From GCA-2748575 sp965222725 (GTDB lineage: Bacteria; Pseudomonadota; Gammaproteobacteria; Pseudomonadales; Ketobacteraceae): a stretch of 64,000 nucleotides of DNA. Positions 1 to 8,423 of this stretch are shown piece after piece. The notes beneath the pieces are model-generated. The model saw nothing but the letters and a program-made list of their open reading frames with translations. It was not told where the DNA came from and did no database searches. The stretch lies in the NCBI GenBank assembly GCA_965222725.1, contig OZ244969.1:372001-436000 (forward strand). Reading direction: 5' to 3'. A program made the translations under genes and the position numbers. How positions within the stretch are numbered: the stretch's first letter is position 1; each line of letters begins with the position of its first letter.

Positions 1-323
1 GTAGGATATTTTTTCACGTTCAGTATCTCATCACTCCGTAAGTGCTTATCGCGTTCGGCGTGATTACTATCAAGGCTGGCAGTGTCCACGGTGACTTTAA
101 TGGAGGAGTTTTCCGGGTTTTCCTCATCCAGCATCAGTTCGCCACTGAATTTGTCAAAGCGGCCATACAGCCAGCTGTAACCCAGGTGCTGGATCTTGAA
201 CTGAATAAAGGCATGAGCGCCTTCGGTGTCGATAATGTACTTTTCCGGTGCGGCAACAGCTTGCCCCATTCCCAGCAAAGTGAGCAACAGAACCATGGGG
301 GATAACAGACGAGAGATTTTCAT
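1..323 (-). CDS. yceI: YceI family periplasmic protein (partial, C-terminus outside window)
   Basis: The reverse strand reads from ATG at 323 to the window edge without a stop, about 107 residues. An AAGGA ribosome site lies just upstream. The protein opens with a Sec-type signal peptide ending near AVAAP. The following IDTEGAHAFIQFKIQHLGYS and GRFDKFSGEL stretches are typical of the YceI lipocalin-like fold, which binds isoprenoid-type lipids in the periplasm (family knowledge). The start lies 9 bases after the stop of the cytochrome b561 gene, so the two form an operon, like yceJ-yceI of E. coli. A role in carrying a quinone-like lipid next to a b-type cytochrome is inference. Confidence 0.9.
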   Translation of the reverse strand, partial: MKISRLLSPMVLLLTLLGMGQAVAAPEKYIIDTEGAHAFIQFKIQHLGYSWLYGRFDKFSGELMLDEENPENSSIKVTVDTASLDSNHAERDKHLRSDEILNVKKYP

Positions 324-332
324 AGTGTTTCC

Positions 333-899
333 TTATTCTCCGGTTGATGAAAACTTGGCATTGATCATTCGCTTCAGGGTGCTGTCTTTATCCACAAAAT
401 GGTGTTTTAGCGCAGCCCCCGCATGCAACCCGGCCAGCCCGATCAGGCTGCAGGCCAGGTAAAAATGGAAATCACCGGCAATGTCTTCCTGATTGTCGAT
501 TCCGGTGGTTACCGCAGGAATTTCGAACCAGCCAAATACCGACACTGCCCGGCCATCGGCGGTGGAAATCATATAGCCGCTGATCACCACCAGCAGGATA
601 AGACAATAAATAACGACATGTGTTACCGCTGCCAGCGCTTTTTCCCAGTTTTTATGGCTGGCCAGGGGGTGTGGCCGGGTATTGACTGCCCGCCAGATCA
701 GGCGCAGCCCCCACAGGCCGAATAACAAGATGCCAACAGACTTATGCCAGTCAGGGGCGGTTTTGTACCAGGGGGAATAATAATTGAGTTCAGTCATCCA
801 CAGGCCAACGGTGAACAGGCCAATAATCACGACGGCCATCAGCCAGTGCAGCAGGATGGCTATCAGTCCATAGCCCTGTGTTGTATTTTTAATACCCAT
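333..899 (-). CDS. Cytochrome b561 family membrane protein (YceJ-like)
   Basis: This 188-residue protein has four hydrophobic segments, the usual size for the bacterial cytochrome b561 family. A His sits in the first helix (ILLHWLMAVV), another follows TAPDWHKS, and more lie near the C-terminus (FHFYLA, GLHAGAALKHHFVDKD). The GLHAGAALKHH motif is characteristic of di-haem b561 proteins that pass electrons between quinones and periplasmic or membrane partners. It is the first gene of a two-gene operon with yceI, 9 bases apart. The substrate or electron partner cannot be read from sequence. Confidence 0.9.
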   Translation of the reverse strand: MGIKNTTQGYGLIAILLHWLMAVVIIGLFTVGLWMTELNYYSPWYKTAPDWHKSVGILLFGLWGLRLIWRAVNTRPHPLASHKNWEKALAAVTHVVIYCLILLVVISGYMISTADGRAVSVFGWFEIPAVTTGIDNQEDIAGDFHFYLACSLIGLAGLHAGAALKHHFVDKDSTLKRMINAKFSSTGE

Positions 900-1007
900 T
901 GGCGAAACTGTGCTTTCCCTTATTTTGTGTCAGGCTTTTACTGTTGCTATTGTTGCTATGCCGTTAAACATACCCCAGAAATTTATCACACAAAAGGAAC
1001 ATTGATC

Positions 1008-1460
1008 ATGATTCACCCGGCCCTGTCTAAACTTTTTGAGTATCAGAACCGTATTGTGATGGTGGGCTGGATTTTATTGCTGGCACTGCCCTTGTGGCCG
1101 GACGGGAAATTTATTGTCAGTGGTTTGATTGTGGCGGCCTGCTGCCACTATGTGTACCTGCTGGTGCTGGGCAAGCGTTTTGATTCACCGGATCAGCGAC
1201 CTGGTGGTAATTTTTTCAGCCTTAAAGGGGTGATAAGGCTGTTTGAACACCCCCGCTCTACCCTGGCGGGCTGGACCCACTTTATTGCATTCGATCTGTT
1301 TGTGGGGCTGTTTATTGCTACTGATGGTGCGGCCAATGGCATTCCACACTGGCTGCTGATTGTGCCATTGATTGCGACGCTGATGCTGGGCCCTTCGGGG
1401 CTGTTGCTGTATCTGGTGCTGCGGATGTTCTTTGGGGAAAGCCCGTTACTGTTAATGTAA
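1008..1460 (+). CDS. ABA4-like (DUF4281) integral membrane protein
   Basis: The likely start is the ATG at 1008, 8 bases after an AAAAGGAAC ribosome site. Upstream in-frame ATGs would run through the divergent b561 promoter. The 150-residue product has four predicted membrane helices. It carries the pattern of ABA4-like proteins: SLKGVIRLFEHPRSTLAGWTH, an HFIAFDLFVG segment and a late GPSGLLLYL helix. The plant relative takes part in neoxanthin formation, but the role of bacterial members is unknown. The gene is alone, divergent from b561-yceI, and ends just before a strong bidirectional hairpin. Confidence 0.75.
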   Translation: MIHPALSKLFEYQNRIVMVGWILLLALPLWPDGKFIVSGLIVAACCHYVYLLVLGKRFDSPDQRPGGNFFSLKGVIRLFEHPRSTLAGWTHFIAFDLFVGLFIATDGAANGIPHWLLIVPLIATLMLGPSGLLLYLVLRMFFGESPLLLM

Positions 1461-1474
1461 GGCGGCGGATACAA

Positions 1475-1514
1475 AAAAGCCCGGGGCTTTCTCAAGGAAG
1501 CTCCCCGGGCTTTT
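1475..1514. terminator. Bidirectional Rho-independent terminator
   Basis: Perfect 12-bp arms, AAAAGCCCGGGG at 1475-1486 and CCCCGGGCTTTT at 1503-1514, enclose a 16-base loop. The A and T runs at the stem ends let it act on both strands. It separates the convergent ABA4-like and nitrobindin-like genes. Confidence 0.85.
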
Positions 1515-1539
1515 CATAAGTCATACAGGCTCGATATAG

Positions 1540-2109
1540 CTAACTCACCCGCGTCAGCTTGCTCTTATCCACATGATCAAACTCGCGGCCGTAAATATCC
1601 AGCAGGGTTCTTTCCTCGTAGGACATCTCGTCACCTTTCAGCGTAATGGTATGGCTGAAGGACAGGGTACGGGCTTTTTCCCGCATAAAGGGTGACTGGC
1701 ACACGTTCCAGCCGGCGTCCTCGTCTTTGGCGTCCATCTTGATAACAATTTCACCGTCGTTATCGGATATCACCTTGCCGCCGGCCACAACGCCTACGCC
1801 ACGGGGAATCACAAAAGACTGGGTGATGGTGCCGGTGGCTTCTTCCCAGGTGAAATAACCCACCTGATCGTGAAACTGCTCATCGTTGGATTTGCGGTAC
1901 ACTTTCTGCTGATAACGCACCACGGACAGGTACTGCTCCTCGGCATTGTCCACATCGCCGGCTGCCTCGAACACAATGGTTTCATAGTAGGGGCTGCGCT
2001 CTATGCCCTCGGGCTCAGGAGCAATATCAATTCCCCGGTCGCCCCGCCATTCACCAATCAATCCTGTTAATGGTCCGTAATTAATTTCATCTAATGCTTT
2101 TTCTGACAT
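1540..2109 (-). CDS. Nitrobindin-like haem-binding beta-barrel protein
   Basis: This 189-residue protein has the GEWRGDRG sequence near residue 20, matching the GxWxGxG signature of the nitrobindin/THAP4 C-terminal fold. Spaced beta-strand segments follow (YETIVFE, VGYFTWEEATGTI, MSYEERTLLDIYGREFDHVD). Family members are small beta-barrels that bind ferric haem and react with NO or peroxynitrite. The haem-ligand histidine cannot be assigned with certainty here. There is no signal peptide, so it is cytosolic. It is a single gene between a terminator and the sensor kinase gene. Confidence 0.75.
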   Translation of the reverse strand: MSEKALDEINYGPLTGLIGEWRGDRGIDIAPEPEGIERSPYYETIVFEAAGDVDNAEEQYLSVVRYQQKVYRKSNDEQFHDQVGYFTWEEATGTITQSFVIPRGVGVVAGGKVISDNDGEIVIKMDAKDEDAGWNVCQSPFMREKARTLSFSHTITLKGDEMSYEERTLLDIYGREFDHVDKSKLTRVS

Positions 2110-2199
2110 GCTCTGCCCTGTTTCTCTCTGGCTGAATTCCAGCGCCTAGAATACCTGCAGAGCAAAGCTTAGGCAAAGCCCATGTCAGATGAATGGATA

Positions 2200-3717
2200 T
2201 CAGACCGCGCCCAGTTCAAAGCGAAAAAGCGTGCCGTTACCCGGCTCGGATTCCACCTGAATGGAAGCTTCGTGCAGTTCCAGAATGCGTTTCACGATGG
2301 CAAGCCCCAGGCCTGTACCCCGTGAACGGCTGCCATCATTGGCCGCGTCGGGATGATGCCGGGTGGAATAATAGGCATCGAACACATGGGGCAGATCCGC
2401 TTTGCGGATGCCAAAACCGGTGTCCGCCACCGTGACCCGGGCTTTACCCTGTTGCTGATGCAGGCGGATGGCGATGGTACCGCCGGCCGGGGTAAAACGC
2501 AGCGCATTATCAATCAGGTTTTGCAGCACCCGCTGAATCAGGGCGATATCAGCCTGCACGTAATAGCCGTTATTGTCTGCATCGATCTTCAGGGTGACCT
2601 GTTTTTCCGCCACGCTCAGTTCATAATCCTGCACCACATCGTACACCAGTTCCAGCAGGGAAAAGGGTTCCATTTCCGGTTTTACCTTGCCGGCTTCCAG
2701 CTTGGAGAGTTCAAACAATTCCGCAATCAAGGTTGCCAGCCGCCGCGAGTTACGGTGCGCAATACCCAGGTATTTGCGTTGCTCCTGATCCGATAGCAGA
2801 TCCTGTTTTAAGTACAGAGCTTCCAGATAGCCCTGCAATGATGCCAGTGGTGTGCGCAGATCATGGGAAATATTGGAAATCAGTTCCCGACGCAAGCGGC
2901 TGCTTTCCTGCAGGTGCTGAAACTGGGATTGAATACGCTGCTGCATGGCAGAGAAATTGCGACTCAGAATGTCGATTTCCGAACCGGCACTTTGCGGTGA
3001 CTGCCTACCGGACGCTGATTCCGACGCCATCCAGCCCGAGCGCTGAAAATCACCCATGGCCAGCGATAGTTTGCGCAAAGGCTGCGTGATTCGCTGAAAC
3101 CCGAACGCCACGATGATCACCGCCAGCAACAGCAGGCAAACCAGTGCCAGCAGACTGACCTGAGTCACATGGCTGCCGGACAATTGCGCCGCTACCGATT
3201 CCGCCACCTTGCTGTTAAGCACCACGTATAGATAGGCAACCGTCCGCCCGCCTTCTTCCAGTGGCGCCACTGAAAACAAACGGGCATCACCGGGCACTCT
3301 GGGGTTATCACCAAACACCAGGCCGGTGTCTTCGGGGGCCTGACGCAAGCGTTCCCTGACCGGTTCCATAGCCACCTGGTTGAGTTTTACATCAGCATCC
3401 GGCAGGGCATACCCCAGAATCCGGCCATCGGTATCCAGCAGGTATACTTCCACCAGCGGATTAATGGCCATGGTCTGCATGGCAATCTGGTGGAGTGCTT
3501 TATGATTCACTTCGCCCGCGGACATCAGGGGTTCTTTCTGGTGATCCAGAATGTAGCCTGCCAGGGAGTCGTGCAGTTTCTGGGTGGCTTCGTTGTGATA
3601 ATACTGGTTGCTCCACAATGCCACCGCAAAAAAACTCACGGCCAGCAGCAACACCAATGTCACCACGCCAATGGTTAATTGGTAATGCAATGGCAGCTTA
3701 CGCATTGCCTTCGCCAT
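2200..3717 (-). CDS. Membrane sensor histidine kinase (HAMP-HisKA-HATPase)
   Basis: The 505-residue protein has a first membrane segment at about residues 13-34, a periplasmic sensing region to about 185, a second membrane segment at about 187-208, then a HAMP linker. The phosphoacceptor is His285 in ISNISHDLRTPLASLQGY. ATP-binding N, G1 and G2 boxes follow (NLIDNALRFTP, VADTGFGI, GTGLGLAIVKRI). Its start overlaps the response regulator stop by 20 bases, so the pair is translationally coupled. The periplasmic domain is PAS-like by length, but no ligand can be named. Confidence 0.93.
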   Translation of the reverse strand: MAKAMRKLPLHYQLTIGVVTLVLLLAVSFFAVALWSNQYYHNEATQKLHDSLAGYILDHQKEPLMSAGEVNHKALHQIAMQTMAINPLVEVYLLDTDGRILGYALPDADVKLNQVAMEPVRERLRQAPEDTGLVFGDNPRVPGDARLFSVAPLEEGGRTVAYLYVVLNSKVAESVAAQLSGSHVTQVSLLALVCLLLLAVIIVAFGFQRITQPLRKLSLAMGDFQRSGWMASESASGRQSPQSAGSEIDILSRNFSAMQQRIQSQFQHLQESSRLRRELISNISHDLRTPLASLQGYLEALYLKQDLLSDQEQRKYLGIAHRNSRRLATLIAELFELSKLEAGKVKPEMEPFSLLELVYDVVQDYELSVAEKQVTLKIDADNNGYYVQADIALIQRVLQNLIDNALRFTPAGGTIAIRLHQQQGKARVTVADTGFGIRKADLPHVFDAYYSTRHHPDAANDGSRSRGTGLGLAIVKRILELHEASIQVESEPGNGTLFRFELGAV

Positions 3718-4456
3718 TCACAAACCGGTAACCCACACCCCAAACGGTATGAATAAAGTCCGGCCGGCCGGGATCTTTCTCCAGCTTGCTGCGTAAACGA
3801 TTGATATGGGAATTCACGGTATGCTCGTAACCCTGGTGATGATAACCCCAGACTTTATCCAGCAGATCACTGCGTCTGAATACCACGCCGGGGTGCTCGG
3901 CAAAAAAGCAGAGTAAATCAAATTCCTTGGCGGTAAGCTCCAGCGGCTGATTCGCCAGTTCAGCACGACGCTCCCGGGGGCAAATCACCAGATTCCCGAA
4001 GCGTAACAGATGATTATATGAAGGCGTTTCAGCTGCCTGCTGACTGACCAGAGAACGCCGTAACAGGGCTTTGATCCGGGCCTGCAGTTCCAGGGCAGAA
4101 AACGGCTTGGTCATATAGTCATCGGCGCCGATCTCAAGACCCAACACCCGGTCCAGCTCTGTGGAGCGGGCAGTGAGCATCAGTATGGGGGACTGAAAAC
4201 CACTGGCACGCAATTGCCGGCACACATCAATACCATCCATGCCAGGTAAACGCAGGTCCAGAATCAGTGCGTCCCAGGTTTTGGCCAATGCTTTTTCAAA
4301 ACCGGCCTGTCCGTTGTGCACCTGCACCACCTCCGCATCCAGATCCTGAAGATGCAATGCGATCAGTTCAGCGATATCGGTTTCATCCTCTATTACCAGA
4401 AAGGCTTTGCGGTTGCCGGACAGGTTTCGTGGCCACGGAGATGCTGCAGTTGCCAT
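3698..4456 (-). CDS. OmpR-family DNA-binding response regulator
   Basis: The 252-residue protein has a receiver domain with acidic residues Glu23 and Asp24, phosphoacceptor Asp67 (LILDLRLPGMDG) and conserved Lys117 (YMTKPFS). A winged-helix DNA-binding domain follows at about 150-250 (ELTAKEFDLL, VFRRSDLLDKVWG, VDSHINRLR-type helix, VWGVGYRF). The start is supported by an AAAGGA site 8 bases upstream. It is the first gene of the pair and its kinase follows with a 20-base overlap. The target genes are not evident. Confidence 0.93.
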   Translation of the reverse strand: MATAASPWPRNLSGNRKAFLVIEDETDIAELIALHLQDLDAEVVQVHNGQAGFEKALAKTWDALILDLRLPGMDGIDVCRQLRASGFQSPILMLTARSTELDRVLGLEIGADDYMTKPFSALELQARIKALLRRSLVSQQAAETPSYNHLLRFGNLVICPRERRAELANQPLELTAKEFDLLCFFAEHPGVVFRRSDLLDKVWGYHHQGYEHTVNSHINRLRSKLEKDPGRPDFIHTVWGVGYRFVNGEGNA

Positions 4457-4565
4457 AGGGCAATCCTTTTTTAATCAATACGATGGATAAACCACCCAGG
4501 CGACAGCAAACACCCGCCAGCAAAGCCATCGTTGGTATTTCCCAACATGGACACAACAGAGAGAG

Positions 4566-4590
4566 AAAAAGTTCCACGGGCAGAGGAACT
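4566..4590 (-). terminator. Terminator of the diguanylate cyclase gene
   Basis: Read on the minus strand, a 6-bp stem (AGTTCC/GGAACT, 4570-4575 with 4585-4590) with a 9-base loop is followed by five T residues. It lies about 100 bases downstream of the cyclase stop, in the 229-base gap before the response regulator. Confidence 0.55.
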
Positions 4591-4685
4591 CATTATGAAA
4601 CCGGCATCAGCGCCAATTCCTCACAGAAGAATCACAAAATTATCACGAAAGAATCACAATGCACTGATGATTGATCAGGGGTGAA

Positions 4686-6536
4686 TCAGGCGGCAACCTC
4701 CACCCTGTTACGGCCATTTTCCTTGGCACGGTAAAGGGCTTCATCCGCCCTTGCCACCAGGTCATTCACCATGTCCGGGCGCTCGGGAATGGCCGCATAA
4801 ACACCCACACTGACACTGATATCAAGGGATTTGTCGCGGGTATCCACGGGGCGGGAATTCACTTTTTCACGAATACGTTCGGCCACCGTGCGGGCACCGC
4901 GCAAATCTGTTTCCGGCAGCACGATACAGAACTCTTCACCACCATAGCGGGCAGCCAGATCCGTGGGCCAGCGCATTTGTGTGGCAATACGTTTCGCCAC
5001 TTCGGTAAGGCAATCATCGCCCACCAGGTGGCCGTGGGTATCATTCACCGATTTAAAGTGATCAATATCAATCAGCAGAATGGCGATGTTATGGGGATAG
5101 CGGTTGGCCCTGGCCACTTCCTTATCCAGATACTGGTTCAGGTAGCGACGGTTTTTCAGGCCGGTCAGCTGATCCGTATCACTCAGTTCCTGCAGTTTGC
5201 GGTTGGCTTCCTCCAGTTCCAGGGTGCGCGCCGCCACCCGCTGTTCCAGCTCTTCATTGGCCAGTTGCTGAATGGATAAGGCATCCTGTTGGGCTTTAAA
5301 ACGCAGGGCTTTTTCCCGGTTGATGCGTTCCGCCAATGCAAAAGACAGCAACACCACTTCCATCAGGGAACCGGCTTGCGTGGCATAGTCGGTGAACAGG
5401 TTACTGGGAATAATGTGGAACTTGTTCAGTGCCAGAATGATGCCGCCGACAATCAACCCGGACCAGGCAATCACATAAATAGAGGCGGATGAATTACCAC
5501 GATACCAGGCATAAATACCGGAACCCAAAGCCCAGACGCAAGCCGCCACAGCCAGGGCAATCACCAGGCGTATGCCAATGCTGTAGGGAATGACAAAGCA
5601 AGCCGCAATAGTAATCACACTCAGCACAATAAATACATGGGAGCTGAACATCAGTGGCGGCGACAGGGATTTAAAATCCAGGAAGCGCCGCGTAAAGGTG
5701 ACCCCAAAGAACACCACGGACGTCAGCGACACCAGAATGGCCGTGTCATTCCAGCTGGTGGCGATGGGCCACAAGAACTGGAACGCCCAGCCGTTCAGGC
5801 TGGCCATAAATAAAAACATGGCCATGACATAACCCACATAATGCAGGTAGGTGCGTTCACCCAGTGCCAGATAAATCAGCAGGTTGTAAATGGCGATAAT
5901 CACCAGGCCACCGTAATAAATACCGTGGATGGCAGTGCGGCCAATATCGGCGGCGTTAAAGTTATTACGCTCCCATAAGGTGATGGGCACCTGCACCGAA
6001 CTACTGGAGCGCACCTTGATATACACCGCCATCTGTTCACTCTGGGGAATGGTGACCGGCACCACAAAATAACGATGCTCGATAGGCCGAAATCTGAAGG
6101 GCAGCTTGTCGCCCATTTCGTAGGAATCGAGAATCTCGCCGTCTTTTACCAGGTAAATATTCAGGTAATCCAGAACGGCATAGGCCACTTCAAGAAACCA
6201 GTCCTCGTACGGATGAGGGTTTTCGATAATCAGCTTCAGCCACCAGGTGGATTTGTTGTAACCCTGGTTAAAAACCTCATCACCGCTGGTGGACCAGCCA
6301 TCGGTCGTGGCCATGACCTGCTCTATGGTAAGGGAGTGATCTTCGTCTTTCAGATACTCGATCTGTTCCCCCAGAGGCGCACTGATGCCTTTGGGAATGG
6401 TTTTTACATCCGTACCGAAAGCGCAGGAACTGCACATCAGGCACAAACCCAGAAACAGCAATTGTTTTATACAGCCCAGCCGAAAAAAGGACACCATAGA
6501 AAGCAACACGACAAATCCTGACAACACCTTAGTCAT
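4686..6536 (-). CDS. 7TMR-DISM diguanylate cyclase
   Basis: This 616-residue protein starts with a hydrophobic signal segment. A periplasmic 7TMR-DISMED2-type beta domain follows (about 45-185; YNKSTWWLKLIIENP, WFLEVAYAVLDYLNIYLV). Then come seven membrane helices (about 205-400), a coiled coil (EELEQRVAARTLELEEANRKL) and a C-terminal GGDEF domain. The active-site motif is RYGGEEF near residue 530, which is intact, and DQLTGLKNRRYL marks the domain start. It should make cyclic di-GMP in response to a periplasmic ligand, by analogy with family members. It is a single gene with its own terminator. Confidence 0.92.
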   Translation of the reverse strand: MTKVLSGFVVLLSMVSFFRLGCIKQLLFLGLCLMCSSCAFGTDVKTIPKGISAPLGEQIEYLKDEDHSLTIEQVMATTDGWSTSGDEVFNQGYNKSTWWLKLIIENPHPYEDWFLEVAYAVLDYLNIYLVKDGEILDSYEMGDKLPFRFRPIEHRYFVVPVTIPQSEQMAVYIKVRSSSSVQVPITLWERNNFNAADIGRTAIHGIYYGGLVIIAIYNLLIYLALGERTYLHYVGYVMAMFLFMASLNGWAFQFLWPIATSWNDTAILVSLTSVVFFGVTFTRRFLDFKSLSPPLMFSSHVFIVLSVITIAACFVIPYSIGIRLVIALAVAACVWALGSGIYAWYRGNSSASIYVIAWSGLIVGGIILALNKFHIIPSNLFTDYATQAGSLMEVVLLSFALAERINREKALRFKAQQDALSIQQLANEELEQRVAARTLELEEANRKLQELSDTDQLTGLKNRRYLNQYLDKEVARANRYPHNIAILLIDIDHFKSVNDTHGHLVGDDCLTEVAKRIATQMRWPTDLAARYGGEEFCIVLPETDLRGARTVAERIREKVNSRPVDTRDKSLDISVSVGVYAAIPERPDMVNDLVARADEALYRAKENGRNRVEVAA

Positions 6537-6632
6537 TTAAGGATAGCCCAAGATCCGGCACACACGCTTTGGATTTTAACTTTTTGATATTTGGCAGGAA
6601 TTTACAATTTATTGCGGGTGCAGCCGGCGTTT

Positions 6633-8228
6633 TCAGCTGCGCAGAAAGAAGAGCGTACGATCAGGATCTGCATTGGCCTGGGCAGCGACGGCGGTGGAGG
6701 CCTGTTCCCGAAAGCTCTGGCGCGACAGGCTGGCAATAACCCCGGAGATATCACCACCACCCTGCCCTGCGGAAACTGAGTCCAGCCCCTCACGAAAACG
6801 CTCAGCGGCCTGATTGAGTGACACACTGAAATTGCGGATCTGACGGAAGGCAGCGTCCACCGATGCGGCAGCCGCTTCAGCCTGATCCGTGTCTGATACA
6901 GCAAACGCGGCCAGATTGGCGTCTGCCCGTTCATTGGGCACGGTGCCGTCACTGTCGGTGGCATTCAGCCCCAGGGTTGCAGCGTCGGCACCCAGCACCC
7001 GGATATCGGATTCCGAATACAGGGACACCCGGCCACTGATGCGCAGATTATCAAAGGCTTCGCTGAAGCGTTCTCCACCGCCGCCAAACAACCGATTGGT
7101 GACGTCAGCGGAACGGGTGGAGATCACCAGATCGCGGCCATCCTCGGCCGTTAACTGCAATTCACCCGTATCGGTGACGGCAGCCGTCACTCCGGTTGTG
7201 CGCTGTTGCCGGTTAATCTCAAACGCCAGGGTGCCCGAGGCATCACCGGCCTGGAATGCGGTGGCCCCCACCTTCACACCGTTAATCACCAGATCACCCC
7301 GGGCCAGAGAACCGGCGGCAATGGTGGTGGCTTCGTTTTCGGCCACCTGTCCGCTGAAATCCCCGTCGGCCACATCGGCACCGGTGAAGCGGGTTTCGGC
7401 ATCGGCAAACAGGGACTGCAGATTACCGCCGGATTCCCGGATGGCATTAATACGTTCCGCCGCACTGCGGGCAATACCGGCGCCATAGTTATCGTTGAGG
7501 GGATCGGTAAGATCGGCGGTATTGCGCACCACCGCAATAGGGCCACCAAACTCGGTCGCAGCGATATCCAGCCGCTGCTGCAGTGACTCGTCTTCCAGCT
7601 TGATCACCAGGCTGCGGATATCATCCACTGTGGCGTTGCCTTCCTGAATTCCGCTGGTGCCCTCTTCATTTTCTTCCAGCGCCGCCCGTTCACCCTGGGT
7701 GAGCAGGGAACCCTGCTGCAAACCCAGCCCGATAGCATCGGCTTTCAGTGCTACCAGCGATACCAGATCACTCTGGCTGCCGCCTGCTGCAAAGTTGATG
7801 CTTTCCAGGCTGCCGTCGAAAATCTTTTTGCCTTCAAAGGTGGTGGTTTCTGCAATCTCGTTAACCCGCTGAATCAGTTCATCCGCTTTTTCCTGCAGGT
7901 CTTCGCGCTCTTCGTCGGTCACCTCATCGGAGGTGGCACGCACGGCAATACCCCGCAACTCATTCAGCGCGGAGATGGTTTCATTAAGGGCATTACTGGC
8001 AGTCTGAACAAAAGAAAGGCCGCGGTTGGCATTACCCACTGCCAGGGTGTTGTTCTGGGGTGAACCAAACAATAAATCGTAGGCAACACCCAGCCCCGAG
8101 AGATTACTGGTCTCCTGCTGCGTGGCAGGGGGCTTGGGGGGTGCCCGTCCCACCTGCTCCATTGTGGGTCTGGTGTTCGACCGGCTGATACCGGGCACCA
8201 GACTTTCCGGTGAGATACTCTGAACCAT
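6633..8228 (-). CDS. Divergent flagellin-like protein, isolated
   Basis: The chosen start gives 531 residues; an ATG at 8318 would add 30 but sits at the predicted transcription start, so 8228 is preferred. No good ribosome site marks either. The N-terminal helical region is flagellin-like (LSFVQTASNALNETISAL and NEIAETTTFEGKKIFDG). The middle holds a Flagellin_IN-type segment (LVINGVKVGATAF). The C-terminus keeps the flagellin end pattern (QASTAVAAQANADPDRTLFF). The usual N-terminal opening is replaced by a Pro/Ser-rich leader. No other flagellar gene is near. It may be an extra filament or hook-associated subunit, or a repurposed secreted protein. Confidence 0.7.
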   Translation of the reverse strand: MVQSISPESLVPGISRSNTRPTMEQVGRAPPKPPATQQETSNLSGLGVAYDLLFGSPQNNTLAVGNANRGLSFVQTASNALNETISALNELRGIAVRATSDEVTDEEREDLQEKADELIQRVNEIAETTTFEGKKIFDGSLESINFAAGGSQSDLVSLVALKADAIGLGLQQGSLLTQGERAALEENEEGTSGIQEGNATVDDIRSLVIKLEDESLQQRLDIAATEFGGPIAVVRNTADLTDPLNDNYGAGIARSAAERINAIRESGGNLQSLFADAETRFTGADVADGDFSGQVAENEATTIAAGSLARGDLVINGVKVGATAFQAGDASGTLAFEINRQQRTTGVTAAVTDTGELQLTAEDGRDLVISTRSADVTNRLFGGGGERFSEAFDNLRISGRVSLYSESDIRVLGADAATLGLNATDSDGTVPNERADANLAAFAVSDTDQAEAAAASVDAAFRQIRNFSVSLNQAAERFREGLDSVSAGQGGGDISGVIASLSRQSFREQASTAVAAQANADPDRTLFFLRS

Positions 8229-8324
8229 AAGATAGCGAAAACCGCAGTTATCGGCAGATTCAGAGAAAATGTTAACGGCTTTTGTGAGTGGATGGAATGC
8301 GCGTGGGGGTAAACCCATGAAAGC

Positions 8325-8330
8325 ATTATA
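8325..8330 (-). promoter_or_regulatory. Candidate -10 element for the flagellin-like gene
   Basis: The minus strand reads TATAAT at 8330-8325, placing transcription start near 8318. No convincing -35 element lies 16-18 bases upstream. Its position argues for the downstream translation start. Confidence 0.4.
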
Positions 8331-8362
8331 AAAAGCGCTCCTGTTTATAATGCCCTGATATG

Positions 8363-8405
8363 AAAAACCGCCAAAACCCTTAACTGAATTTGGTTTTGGC
8401 GGTTT
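8363..8405 (-). terminator. Rho-independent terminator of purEK
   Basis: Perfect 14-bp arms, AAACCGCCAAAACC at 8365-8378 and GGTTTTGGCGGTTT at 8392-8405, have a T run on the minus strand after the stem. It lies 18 bases past the purK stop. Confidence 0.9.
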
Positions 8406-8423
8406 GTTCAGCCGTAATCCGGA

